Assembly (NCBI GenBank): GCA_029706075.1
Contig: JAINUG010000088.1
Span: 2,589,001-2,653,000 of the forward strand
Direction of reading: 5' to 3'
DNA: 64,000 nt
From: Aldrovandia affinis
Taxonomy: Eukaryota > Chordata > Actinopteri > Notacanthiformes > Halosauridae
The notes under the pieces are model-generated. The model did not search any database and was not told where the DNA came from. It saw only the letters and a program-made list of their open reading frames with translations. The position numbers and the translations under genes are program-made. Below, one piece after another: positions 53,728-63,874 of this stretch. Positions within the stretch are counted from its first letter, which is position 1. Each line of letters opens with the position of its first letter.

Positions 53728-54349
53728 CCCATCTGCATGACATCACCAAAGGCCTACAGTATTATTACACAGTAAAGCTTCAAACCTCTAAATACTATTG
53801 CCCTGTTTGTTAAAAAAGATGAAGGAATATTTTTGTATAAATGGTAATTGGTTCAAACATCTGTCACTCTGGGAATCAGCAGCTTCCTGACAATCTTTGG
53901 AAATGGTGGTTAGCTCAAATGTGTCTTAGGCCCAAACACAGATCAGGGAGATTGTGAAGGACGTCGGTCTCGGCCACATGGGAGTGGCATGGTTGCCTGT
54001 CTTGTTTCATGTGGTAGAGGCCTTTGGAGCAGTGAGACTTTCCGGGGGCAGGTTTGGCACTCTCACAGGGTGTGAGAGTGAACTGTCGCCTGGAAGGGAG
54101 CTCCAAAGGCCACAATTGGTTTAATTATTATTTTATTATTTAATTGGTGTCAATCAGTCAATTGATAGGAAAGTCAATTGGCTGATTGGGTGTCTGGATG
54201 AGAATGTGAGTTGAGTGATTGTGATTGGGTGATTGCCTCACGAGTCCCACCTGAGCCAGGCAGAAACTAAGCCTATTTAAGAGCAGGTGGGGCGAGTGGG
54301 GGATCAGTCAGTCTTGTCTTGATGTGTGTGTGAGTGCGCGTGCACAGTT

Positions 54350-54434
54350 GATGTGGAATGCTTGATGATGTGGAATGCTTGATGATGTGGAATGCTTGAT
54401 GATGTGGAATGTTTGATGATGTGGAATGTTTGAT
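54350..54434. repeat. Minisatellite, 5 copies of 17 bp
   Basis: Five units of GATGTGGAATGCTTGAT start at 54350, 54367, 54384, 54401 and 54418. The last two copies carry C to T at the same position (GTTTGAT). Confidence 0.94.
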
Positions 54435-54583
54435 GTTTGAGGAGTTTTGTGTGCATTTGTCGAAAGTGACTGAGTAGAGTGCTTCCTGTGTGAGTGGGGA
54501 AGAGGGAGAGGGGGTGCGCTAAAAGTGTCCGCCTCTCTCCCTCGGTGTGATCGAGAGAGAGAGTGAGAGGGCCCTTAAAGAGG

Positions 54584-54660
54584 GCGCCCTCAGTTATTTG
54601 TGTGATTGAAAGGGAAGAGGGGCACCTCTCGCCCTCAGTTTTATGTGTGATTGAAAGGGA
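54584..54660. repeat. Direct duplication, 45 bp period
   Basis: CGCCCTCAGTTATTTGTGTG and CGCCCTCAGTTTTATGTGTG, each followed by ATTGAAAGGGAA, lie 45 bp apart. Confidence 0.75.
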
Positions 54661-54904
54661 ACTCGCACTCGGCAGTGGAGAGGGTTTCTGAAGGGCAAGT
54701 GTCAGCCCAAGAACTCACTGGAAGAAGTGGATCCTGAAAAGTTCGAGTCTCAGTATGACAAACTCACTCCGTGTCTCCTGGCTTGTTATTTTGTTTCTGT
54801 TCCTGTTCAGGGTTTGTCTGTGTTTGTGTTGGTCTTTGTTATATGGCGTGTGACAGAGATATTTCACAATATGGGGATAATGACCCCCTCCCCCCACTAC
54901 AGAA

Positions 54905-56240
54905 CAACCATTACAGGCATTTGGCAGATGCTCTTATCCAGAGTGACGTACAACAAAGTGTTAACCGCAGTCAAGAACAGTTTAGCTGAAAGCCACCCTA
55001 GCGGGAAGTACAGTTCCTAGGTGCTAGGAGCAACCACATAGTTAAACTAGGACCCTGTAGGTAAATCTGTAGCCACAATTCAAAGGTAGCAATAAAGCAA
55101 TCAGTGCAGAAAATAATGCCTAAGCCTAATACAATACATAAACAAGTAGACATGTGTAATACTAAGCAACTATGTCCCTAAGTTAACAAAAACCGGACTA
55201 CGGGGAGAGGTGCACCCTGAAGAGGTGAGTCTTCAGTCGTCGCTTGAAGGTGGCCAGGGTCTCAGCTGTTCTGACTTCCGCAGGTGCGGAGGGGGGGAGG
55301 TGCTAGGCGTCCTGAGGTAGCAGAACGGAGTGGTCTGGCAGGTGTGTAGGGTTTGTAGATATCTTGAGGAGGTATTTTGGGGCTGATCCCTTGACTGCCT
55401 GGATATGCTAGGACCAATGTTTTGAATTTGATGCGAGCTATAACAGGCAGCCAGTGGAGGGTAGTGAGCAGGGGGGTGACATGGGAGTATCTAGGAAGGT
55501 TGTAGACCAGACGGGCTGCAGCGTTCTGGATGAGTTGCAGGGGTCTGATGGCAGATGCGGGGCGAGCCAGGAGCGAGTTGCAGTAGTCCAAGCGGGACAA
55601 TACCATTGCTTGGACCAGGAGCTGGATAGAGTATGTGGTAAGGAAGGGACGGATTCTCCTGATGTTATACAGGAAGAATCTGCATGCCCGGCTTACCGCT
55701 GCAATGTTCATTGACAGGGACAGCCTGTTGTCCATCACCACACGAGATTCTTTGCGCAGGGTGATGATGTCACCAAGGTGTCACCTACAGAAATTGAGAA
55801 ATCAAGGTGGGGAGAGTTTAGGGCAGGAATGAAGATTAGTTCTGTTTTACCTGGGTTGAGCTTTAGGTGGTGACTGTCCATCCAGCTCTGAATGTCCCTC
55901 AGGCAAGCAGAGATGCGGGTAGAGACCTGAGTGTCTGATGGGGAGAAGGAGAGAAAGAGTTGAGTGTCATCAGCATAACAATGGTCAAATAAGCCATGGG
56001 CAGAGATTACAGAGCCAAGGGAGCGGGTGTACAGGGAGAAGAGAAAGGGACCGAGGACTGAGCCCTGTGGAACCCCGGTGGGGAGGGAGCGAGGCGGCGA
56101 TACTTTACCAGCCCAGGCAACCTGGAAGGAGCAACCGGAGAGGTAGGAATCGATCCAGGCGAGGGCTGTACCGCAGATCCCGCAGAGGGTGGAGTGCTCC
56201 ACAGTGTCGAAGGCAGCTGAGAGATCAAGCAGGAACAAAG
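54905..56240 (-). mobile_element. L2-clade LINE with intact 3' stem-loop
   Basis: On the minus strand: reverse transcriptase (56238-55735), C-terminal region (55741-55262), about 300 bp of 3' UTR, then CACTCTGGATAAGAGCATCT (stem with GGATA loop, 54929-54948) and GCCTGTAATGG. The 5' part is lost at 56240. It is the only copy in the window that joins the coding region to the tail shared by the SINEs. Confidence 0.92.
55262..56238 (-). pseudogene. L2 LINE reverse transcriptase and C-terminal region
   Basis: 56238-55735 is open for 167 codons: LLDLSAAFDTVEHSTL (first Asp), WIDSYLSGCSFQVAW, TGVPQGSVLGPFLFSLYT, FDHCYADDTQLFLSFSPSDT (YADD intact) and HHLKLNPGKTELIFIP. About five residues (the FxSHFRCGI-type region) are missing after HSTL. 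A frameshift near 55740 moves the rest to 55741-55262: MVMDNRLSLSMNIAAVSRAC, LVQAMVLSRLDYCNSLLA, HWLPVIARIKFKTLVLAYPG and YTPARPLRSATSGRLAP. The best preserved LINE coding in the window, disabled by 5' truncation and one frameshift. Confidence 0.92.
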
Positions 56241-57420
56241 TTTTTGTTCAACGATGTGGCTATCACAGGAAAAAGGCACCGTGAAAGAATTAGACACTAT
56301 GAGATATTGTATCTCACCTTAGTAACAGGGTGGGGAAGAGAGTATATAATAAGGTACAATAAGATAATATTGGATAATATTACATGGTCCTGGTGATATC
56401 ACTTTTGTATTATGGTAATTTAGGTAATATTACAAAACTTACAATCTGTTCTCTTCATTGATATGAATTCTAAATAAATTTCACTTGCATTTATTCAGTA
56501 AAGAACTATTTTCATATGTAGGTTAAGCTGAAGAAAGTAGGGCTTTCTTCAGCTGCATCATAAGAACACAATGCCATATGGGGTCAGATCTCAGGTTATT
56601 TTTCTATCAAATTACTGTGGTGTTTGAGTTCCCGTCATGGGCGCTTACGGTCCTGATACAGAACATTCGGCTGTCTAATAGTAACCAGAGTCATTTCTAC
56701 TGGCAAGGGATTTCAGGTTTGTGCCAAAATACAAGCTCTTACACAATATAAAGGCTGAGAGAACAAAAGGATCACTTATTACTTTGTCTGAGAATGTGCT
56801 CTCAACCCCCCGAGTCTCTCTTCTCTAATGCATCATTTTTGGGGTCTAAATAATATACAGTGGACCAGGCATAAAGTGCACCCTCTCCTCCCAGAAACAT
56901 AAGGACTCAAACGTCTATGGCGTGTCTGAGCCAAACAGACAGGCCAGCGTGGTGTAATTATTCCTACACTCTTCCTCTTCTCCTCCTGGCTCTTCCCGTT
57001 TTCACCTATCTCCTCCTCTACTCCTCACCTCTGAAGTGTATAAGACCTAAGGGGGAAGGGGCTCTTACTGACAGGAGGTTTTATTTATTTATTGAAAGGG
57101 GGGGATGCAGGTTAAAAAAAGAAAATAGGTAAGGTAGGGTGCGGAGTGGGAGTGTGGAAATGTTGCCCTGCTGCCCTCAGTCAGAGCCCACTCCCCTACC
57201 CTCCCCTCCCCTCTCTGCTCCACTGTTTGTTATAAGTTAATTCAACTATGTGGCATTCAGAACGGGCGGAAGAGCTCCTGGGTTCACTGCTGTATGGGCC
57301 ACCAGGGGGTCCGAGGCAACATGCTGCTGCACCCGTGATCCACCGTTCCAATGTCCTGGAGCAATAAACAGTAACTGTTTATTATCCTGACTCTACTACA
57401 CAGTATGAGAGATAATGTAG
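56241..57420. other. No gene recognised
   Basis: AT-rich to CT-rich sequence. The TAATATTGGATAATATTACA-type repeats near 56365-56440 are the only patterning. No ORF of interest. Confidence 0.4.
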
Positions 57421-57637
57421 TGAGGCAGTGTGGTATAATGGTTAGGGAGCTGGGTTTGTAACGTTAAAGTTACAGGTTCAATCCCCAGGGGGGACACTGC
57501 TGTTGTACCCTTGAGCAAGGTACTTAACCTGAATTGCTTTAGTTAATATCCAGCTGTATAAATGGATTGTATGTAAAGAAATGTGAACTGTAAGTTGCTC
57601 TGGATAAGAGCATCTGCTAAATGCCTGTAATGTAATG
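57421..57637 (+). mobile_element. V-type SINE with L2 tail
   Basis: Head: GGCAGTGTGGTATAATGGTTAG (box A; 57424-57445) and ACAGGTTCAATCCCC (box B). Centre: GACACTGCTGTTGTACCC, CCTGAATTGC, ATAAATGGATTGTATG. Tail: GTTGCTCTGGATAAGAGC (57594-57611), ATCTGCTAAATGCC and TGTAATGTAATG. It is the same family as 44552-44780 and the cleanest example in the window. No clear target duplication. Confidence 0.9.
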
Positions 57638-57647
57638 TTCATTCATA

Positions 57648-58534
57648 CGCTACCGGTCAAAAGTTTTAGAGCACCCCCATTTTCCAGTTTTTACTGACAT
57701 TTAAGCAGCTCAAGTCCAGTGAATAACCTGAAATGGTACAAAGGTAAGTGGTAAACTCTCAGAGGTTAAAAAAAAGTTTAGGTTACCAAAAACTGAACAT
57801 TTCTGAATGATAAAATAAGGCCCTTTTCAGGGAACAAGTAATGGGTTAACGTGGGTTAATAGACACTCTGTGCAAGTCACCGATCCAGCAAAGGAGCCCC
57901 AGACCATCACACTTCCTCCTCCATGTTTGACAGTTGGTGTCACATACTGAGGAACCATCCTTTGGCCTACTCGACGGCCTCCAAATCCTTTCAAAATTTC
58001 AAGATTTCAAATTTTGATTAATCGGCCCATAAAACCTTCTTCCAGTCTTCAGTAGCCCACTGGCAGTACTTCATGGCCCAGGCAAGCCTCTTTTCTTATT
58101 TTGTCATCTTAGCAATGGCTTTCTTACTGCCACTCGACCTGTCAAACCTGCAGCTCAATGTTTTCTCTTCACATTTGAAACTGAGACTTCATTACTTCGA
58201 ACAGTATTAAGCTGTGCTTGAAGTTGTTGTCCTGTGAGCCGCCTATCACGCAAGCTGTTGACTCAAAGAAACTTGTCTTCTGATTTTGTTGTGGCCAGAC
58301 CTCTTCCTGTCAGTTTCCTCCAGTTTCCAAGTGCCTTTTGATTGTGTAGGAAACTACTTACTGCCAAAAAATTTACATTATTTTTCAGTTTTTGGTAACT
58401 TAAACTTTATTTTTTACCTCTGGCAGTTTACCGTTTACCTTTGTACCATTTCAGGTCATTCACTGGACTTGAGCTGCTTAAATGTCAGTAAAAACTGGAA
58501 AATGGGGGTGTTCTAAAACTTTTAACCGGTAGTG
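57648..58534 (-). mobile_element. Tc1-type transposon, internally deleted, 887 bp
   Basis: The ends CGCTACCGGTCAAAAGTTTT (57648) and AAAACTTTTAACCGGTAGTG (58534) are inverted, with TA outside each (57646-57647 and 58535-58536). The arms are about 190 bp (TTTACTGACATTTAAGCAGC pairs with GCTGCTTAAATGTCAGTAAA). The middle has about 300 bp of transposase remnant on the minus strand, and the termini belong to the CACTACCGGTCAAAAG Tc1 group of fish. Confidence 0.92.
57885..58160 (-). pseudogene. Tc1-type transposase remnant in the 887 bp element
   Basis: Broken minus-strand frames read RSSGSKKAIAKM, RLAWAMKYCQWATEDWKK and SNMEEEV with WSGAPL, the stretch around the first catalytic Asp (WSDESKF-type) and the KHGGGSVMVWG-type motif. 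The N-terminal and C-terminal halves are deleted. Confidence 0.65.
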
Positions 58535-58592
58535 TATGACTAAACGGGTCACCTTCGACAAACCAAGACTAGGGGCTGTAACCATACATGCT

Positions 58593-58812
58593 TTCCTGTC
58601 CAATCTGTGTGTGTCCTGCATGTCCTGTCCAATCTGTGCATCTGTGTTCTGTCCAATCTGTGCATGCACTGTCCAATCTGAGTGTGTGTTGTCCTATCAG
58701 TGCATGTCCTGTCCAATCTGTGCGTGTCCTGTCCGATCTGTGTTTGTGTTGTCCAATTTGTGCATGTCCTGTCCAATTTGTGTGTCTTGTCCAATCTGTG
58801 CATGTCCTGTGA
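58593..58812. repeat. Minisatellite of the TGTCCAATCTGTGCATGTCC type
   Basis: About ten imperfect units of 20-24 bp built on CTGTCCAATCTGTG with variable linkers (TGTCCTGCA, CATCTGTGTT, CATGCA). Unit length is variable, so the array is not strictly in register. The Cys-rich and Asp/Arg/Thr-rich ORFs here are repeat artefacts. Confidence 0.92.
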
Positions 58813-59512
58813 AAATGGTCACTATTAACATTTACCATCAGGTTTATTACTTGAGCCCAGGCAACAAAGAACCATAGATGTGCATATTGTTTTCATTTTC
58901 AGATAACCTTACATTAACCATATATATTTTTTGTTTTAATTTAAAAAAATTTTGGATTATATATATGAATTGAATTGTATATGTAAATGCCACAAGCAGT
59001 GAGTTATCAGTTGGATATATAGAGATGAACTGACTGTTTTCTGACTGATACAGCTTACACCTTAGGATGTAGTCAACTAAGCCAATCGTAATATTCACAA
59101 CAGTCGCTAGCAGCTAGTAACAGGCTGGCTAGCTATAAGTCACGTATATGGTTCTTCTACATATTGCTCTTTTCTCTGGCTTGTCTTGTCCCTTGTGATT
59201 CACATACGGTTCCACTGTATTCTTCAAGGTCTTTTGTTGTCTGTCTTTCCAAGCGTTAACTTTCAACTGTCTTTTTTTACCTATAGTATAGTTAAACAAT
59301 TCCCATCGGCCGCAGACAAGTACCTATAGTGTCTGGCACTCTATTCTTTGCATTGTGCATATACATTTTATCCATGCAAGCCTAATTGTACATTTAAAAT
59401 ATTCATCTCGATTTTCTCGAAATATGCGCATATATGGTTTTTCGTTGCATGGGCTCACTTGGTCATTGATTGTAATTTATTGTAAGTTTGTTACCAATGT
59501 ACACATTGTGGC
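58813..59512. other. No gene recognised
   Basis: AT-rich. CGCTAGCAGCTAGTAACAGG and CTGGCTAGCTA near 59104-59135 are local near-palindromes. Nothing else noted. Confidence 0.4.
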
Positions 59513-59516
59513 AGCC

Positions 59517-59981
59517 CAAGGGGCTGCACAAGGAAATGGCTGCCGGGTCCTTCGACACATGGGAGCCAAAACACTACATTTCCCAGCAGGCCACAGTCAC
59601 ACCTGAGCAAAGTCAAGCAATGGGGACTAACAACCAGGGAAAAAACAAAACAAAACAAAAAGCCTGAAGTCTTTGCAGCCAATTTAGAGAGTGCAGTGTT
59701 TTTGTGTTTGGGATTGTTTGAGGACCCCCCTTTGGATTTTGACTACGGACTGGATTGCGGAACTGACTTGGATTTTGGAATTGGATTGGACATTGACAAC
59801 GAGATAAGGATTGCAGACTTTTTGTGCTTGTATTCCCCTGCACACAAAGCCCCTTATGTGTTTGTCAAGAGTTTGTTAATAAATCATTGTTTTGTTTTTG
59901 AATACTGCCTCCTCCGTGTTCTTAAACTTGCCTACGCCCTCTGCAAGATCTGTGTGTCGCCCAACCCCTGGGGACACCACA
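59517..59981 (+). mobile_element. Solo LTR, 465 bp, 4 bp target duplication
   Basis: Starts TGTGGCAGCCCAAGGGGCTG at 59517 and ends GGGGACACCACA at 59981, with ACAT directly outside each end. The polyadenylation signal AATAAA lies at 59879. It shares length and layout with the LTR at 14900-15364 (AAATGGCTGCC near the start; TGCCTACGCCCTCTGCAAG against TTACCTACACCCTCTTG near the end), so it is a related family. Internal sequence and second LTR were lost by recombination. Confidence 0.8.
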
Positions 59982-59985
59982 ACAT

Positions 59986-60275
59986 GTTTTTGCCTGTTTA
60001 TCAATGACAAATGACAAGTGTTAATACAGGCTATGTTATCTGAAAAGCCTTCAAAAATGCTTTATAATATAATGAATAGTGAAAAGAAAAAAATGCAAAT
60101 GTAAATGTAAAAATCAATGGTACTTTTATGTAATAGTTAAGGACAAATGTTGATTGAGCTGAGGTCTTGGTCTAATTTCTCTCCTATGCTCTTTCATGTC
60201 TCACCTCCTCTCTTTTCTCTCCTGTCTTTCTGTATACCCTCCCCTCTAGTTTAAATCATCTTGGATTGCTTTAAT
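59986..60275. other. No gene; short TGTAA-like run
   Basis: AAATGCAAATGTAAATGTAAA at 60092-60112 resembles the L2 tail repeat without the stem-loop. Nothing else recognised. Confidence 0.4.
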
Positions 60276-60423
60276 CGGTTACAAACTGTTTGCTAAACCC
60301 CCAAGTTTATTATCATCTGCAAATGTAACTTTTCTTCTAATAGCATCCCTATCAAGATCATTTATGTAAATAAGGAAGAGCCGAGGTCTAAGCAACGATC
60401 CCTGTGGGACTCCACTGCCCACA

Positions 60424-60453
60424 GTACCTGTAAAATGTAATGTAAATGTACCT
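60424..60453. mobile_element. 18 bp TGTAA-type insertion with 6 bp target duplication
   Basis: GTACCT (60424-60429), then GTAAAATGTAATGTAAAT (60430-60447), then GTACCT (60448-60453). Removing the insert and one GTACCT gives the uninterrupted CR1 reading seen in the copy near 445-470. The insert matches only the TGTAA end repeat of L2-type RNAs, so it looks like an extreme 5' truncation of a target-primed product. Confidence 0.7.
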
Positions 60454-60604
60454 AGGTCGGATATGACCACACCTACTGTTACTCTTTGTATACGCCCTTG
60501 CAGCCAATTATGAACCCACTCTGAAACAAGTCCTGTAATTCCTACTGAATACATTTTACCAATGAGCCTCTCATGTGGTACCTTGTCAAATGCTTTTTAA
60601 TGCA

Positions 60605-60671
60605 CATCTTGTAAGTCGCTCTGGATAAGAGCGTCTGCTAAATGCTTAAAATGTAAATGTAAAATGTAAAA
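60605..60671 (+). mobile_element. L2-type 3' tail insertion
   Basis: CTTGTAAGTCGCTCTGGATA continues as AGAGCGTCTGCTAAATGC and AAAATGTAAATGTAAAATGT. The stem TCGCTCTGGATAAGAGCG is the perfect consensus form. It splits the CR1 reverse transcriptase just before AFDKVPHERLI. Only about 10 bp lie before the stem. Confidence 0.85.
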
Positions 60672-61194
60672 GTCCAAATATACTGTATAATATCATAGGC
60701 CTGGTTCAGGTCAAAACACTTTGTAGCCTCTTCAAAGAAGTCCAGGAGGTTTGTTAGGCATGGCCTCCCCTTGAGAAAACCATGCTGGCTCTCCCTTAAA
60801 ATAGTTAATTATTTTTCAAGAATTATTCCAACTTATCCCTAATAATACATTTCAGTATTTCACATGAGATGCAAGTTAAACTGATAGGCTTATAGTTCCC
60901 TGGGTCAGTATGGTCCCCCTTATTATATATTGGAATTATACTACCCTGCTTCCAGTCATCTGGTATTTCTCCAGCATTTATGGATTGCATAAAAATATCT
61001 ACCAATGGTTTATATATAATTTCCCCATGTTTTGAATACTCTAGGATATATGCCATCTGGGCCTGCTGCCTTATTTGTCTTAAGTTTTTGTAGTTTTTGT
61101 AGTACTTATCTTATCTCAAAACATGGTGAACATTGGCTACACATTTTGGCATATTTATAACCTCTTCTCAACAAAGTAACTGGTTAGTGTATTA

Positions 61195-61478
61195 CAGGGC
61201 TGGACTGGGACAAAAAATGGGCCTGGCATTTGGCTCAGACCGGCCCATCCAGTGGCGCCCCATTTTCTGTCGACGGGGGGGGGGTGCTATGCGAAAAAAA
61301 AAAGCTGAGACCAGTTCGTTTATTTCGCGGACCGGGGGGGTGCTCCTCGGAATACCCGGTCCGTGGTATAATATATATATATAGGCTATATAAAATAATT
61401 CTACCGGCCCTACCGGCCCAAAACTAGACCGGCCCACCGGGCATCTGCCCGGTAGACTACATAGCCAGTCCAGCCCTG
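61195..61478. mobile_element. hAT MITE, 284 bp, perfect 8 bp target duplication
   Basis: The termini CAGGGCTGGACTGG (61195) and CCAGTCCAGCCCTG (61478) are perfect 14 bp inverted repeats. GTGTATTA flanks both sides (61187-61194 and 61479-61486). The interior is GC-rich with several GGCCC/CGGCCC motifs. It encodes nothing and lies within the CR1 LINE, so it is younger than that copy. Confidence 0.95.
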
Positions 61479-62039
61479 GTGTATTAGCAATATCCTTATT
61501 ATTATAAACCAAAGTTCCTGCCTTATTCTTAATGCACTTAACCTCATGATTCACTTTCCTTTTTGTACACCAAATTTAAAAAACTTTGTAGGATTACTTT
61601 TTGCATCTTGGGAAATTTTAATTTCAAACTGCCTTTTAACTGCTCTTATTTCCTTTTTAGCCTTAGCCTGCATATTACAATAACCTACATTGTGTCTCTC
61701 TGAGTTTTCCTTTTTATATATTCTGTACAATTACTTATTTTGCCTCAAAATCTCCCCTAAAGATTTAATCATCCACTGTGGAGACAGTTTTTTTCATCCT
61801 ATTTTCCTTACTTTTGGGATTAATTTACACTGTACATCTACAATAACCCTTTTAAATGCAGTCTATTTTTCATTCACAGTTCTGCAATGTCGGAAGAGTG
61901 AAGTTAGAATAAAAATGGTCGATTCTATGAATCCAGTAGCCTTATCAGTGAAATGCCATTGTTTAAAGTTCAGCACTCTGAATACTGAACACAATTGGTA
62001 TTAAGCATTAAAACCCCTCACTTATCCTACATGTAAAAT

Positions 62040-63125
62040 ATATTTATTTGATTTAATATAATAATCGCTACACAGGATACCAATTATCAGTTAAATCTCC
62101 AAATTCGTTGATAGGCAGAGCAAACTGGTGGATCAACCTTCATCAGAAAATACAACTCACAATTCAATTAAAATTAACAGCTGGTTTATTCAGTTACAAC
62201 AGTTAGACAAAACATTCAATGTCCAATCTACAGACGTATGTTCAACTACCTTAACAAATACTAAATATGAACCTCCAATATGTAGGGTTTAGTTCGGTCT
62301 CCTCAGATATGGAACATTTATTGCTACCATTCCACAAGCTTGCTCGTACCACGTCAAGCTCTGCTCTTAACTGGCCGTGACCTAAAAGACGTCAGTTCCA
62401 AACTGGATAGCCCCAACAATTATCACCCACATGGAAATAAACATTCAATTGGATATTCCAGCTTAACAAATACTAAATTCTAGACATAAAATTTACATGT
62501 AACAATCACAAAAAATTATACCAAACCAAGCTTGTCTCTCTCCAAATGCAAAACACACGCAGGTGAGGTGTTAGCTGGCACCAGATCTTCCAAGAGAAAA
62601 ACAGGACAGAGCAAGAGTACAATTCCCCCAATCCCTTTTAATATTTTTGCTTTGGTTCACTTACTACCACAATATATATTTTCAAGCTTGACATTGATAT
62701 GCTCCTCTCATGTTGAGAATTGTGGCGATATCAAACATCACTAGGGCCTGGTGAAGCCAGCTTCATTTATACCAAGATGTTGGTTGAGCTGATACTTGGA
62801 GAGGCATAATATGCTCAAGAGCATTGCTACCAAGTGAAGAGGCCAGTCATACCATGTTGACCTCCACTTTCATCTGGCGGGTCATAATTATTTTCTCCAT
62901 GATCCATAATATTCAGCTATTCAGGTAACATCCTGAAGTTGTAGGGTGTGGCACTGGTTCACCATACCCAAGTGCCCTGGCTTCACTCACAGAGCCATAA
63001 ACCTGCCAAAGATGGCTCACTCTGTCTGCCTACGCAAGATGGATAAAATGCACTTCAAAAACATTGACAGAAACCTTAGAAGCAGCACTGGCAAATCAAA
63101 TGGGATTTTTTAATTAGGTTTTACC
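62040..63125. other. Insertion block in the CR1 element, unassigned
   Basis: CR1-like sequence stops near 62035 and resumes near 63130. The block between has no coding ORF. AACAGCTGGTTTATTCAGTT near 62178 (AATAAA on the minus strand) hints at a minus-strand LTR or leader. Its right end, 63050-63125, matches the piggyBac interior at 27005-27085. Confidence 0.4.
63050..63125. mobile_element. piggyBac-related fragment
   Basis: CAAAAACATTGACAGAAA, GCAGCACTGGCAAAT and GGGATTTTTTAATTAGGTT match 27003-27085 inside the complete piggyBac element, with a 20 bp deletion. No TTAA-bounded terminus is visible here. Confidence 0.6.
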
Positions 63126-63625
63126 CAATCTATATTACTTAAATTCTCGCTCATTTTATTAATGTCAGCTCGTCTGAAGTCAAAAATTCTAGAGTTAACA
63201 TAGGCCATCTTAACTTGCCAAAAAACATAAAAACAAACTGCACTATGATCACTTGTCATAATGCAGTGGTTCTATTAGTGGTTATACTACCTCTGTGCTG
63301 CAAATTCTGTCAGGATTATTGGACAAAACCAAATTCAGTATTGATTTGGCCCCATGATCTTTCAGGTAGGCTGAGTAACAGACTGTACCCTGATAAAAAA
63401 AAAGCAGAAAACATTTTCACACCCTTACATCAAGATTAACCAAAACATCTAAAATCTCCTCTTCACATTTACCCTGACCGGACACTACTTCCCAATTAAT
63501 AGAAGGGTAATTGAAGTCATAGCATACTCTTATATTAAGGCCTTTCTCCTGATCTCCCAGTAGTCTAATCAAGATATCCTCATAATGAATGAGTTAATAC
63601 CTAGAATTTTGTGCACATTAAGATT

Positions 63626-63874
63626 TTATTTTACATAAAGGGCCACTCCCCCTCCTCTTTTATTAGTTATATCCTTCCTAAACAATTTGTACCCCTCCAC
63701 ATTATATTCATTCCCATCCGCTGCAGTAAACCATGTTTCAGTGATCCCAACATTGTCATGACCCCCATGCAACATGACAGCCTCCAGTTCCAAACATTTA
63801 TTTTTCATTCTTCTAGCATTCAGACACAGGAACTTCAGAGCCTTACTCACACTTATGTTGTATTTCTCCTCCAC
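63626..63874 (-). pseudogene. CR1-like endonuclease, N-terminal part
   Basis: The frame reads LKFLCLNARRMKNKCLELEA, GHDNVGITETWFTAAD, YNVEGYKLFRKDITNKRGGG and VALYVK. LNARxxxNK holds the first metal-binding Asn, and the Glu of GITETW is the catalytic acid of AP-endonuclease-type LINE nucleases. It stops at 63626, so the D-x-N and His motifs further on are lost or out of frame. The ATG used may not be the native start. Confidence 0.85.

Larger units (their letters stand above)
53728..54904. other. No gene; LTR-like region with tandem repeats
   Basis: Includes the TGGCGTGTGACA motif at 54845-54856, similarity to 36285-36330 near 53960, a palindromic CTCTCACAGGGTGTGAGAG near 54060, and the tandem repeats annotated next. 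It may be an old LTR of the family proposed at 35986-36481. Confidence 0.35.
60279..61056 (-). pseudogene. CR1-like reverse transcriptase
   Basis: 61056-60823 reads SINAGEIPDDWKQGSIIPIY, GDHTDPGNYKPISLTCISCE and LKCIIRDKLE (fingers). After decay at 60820-60680 (WLSQGEAMPNKPPGLL-type residues) and an inserted tail, 60600-60279 has KVPHERLIGKMYSVGITGLV, HNWLQGRIQRVTVG, SGVPQGSLLRPRLFLIYIND and VTFADDNKLGG, with the FADD catalytic box intact. A 24 bp in-frame insertion lies between SDLG and TVGSGVPQ. Confidence 0.88.

Noticed and set aside
53261-53740. 159-codon plus-strand ORF
   Set aside because: It is the antisense of a SINE with Pro/Ser/Thr-rich composition and no domain.
58593-58812. CRISPR-like array
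   Set aside because: The repeats are imperfect, of variable length and with no unique spacers. The setting is a vertebrate minisatellite.
58536-58877. Cys-rich repeat ORF that resembles a small secreted cysteine-rich protein
   Set aside because: It is generated by the TGTCCAATCTGTGCA minisatellite. Other frames are equally open and the unit length is not a multiple of three.
59696-60007. 103-codon ORF rich in Asp, Gly and Leu
   Set aside because: It lies in the solo LTR and runs past its end; no similarity to a protein family seen.
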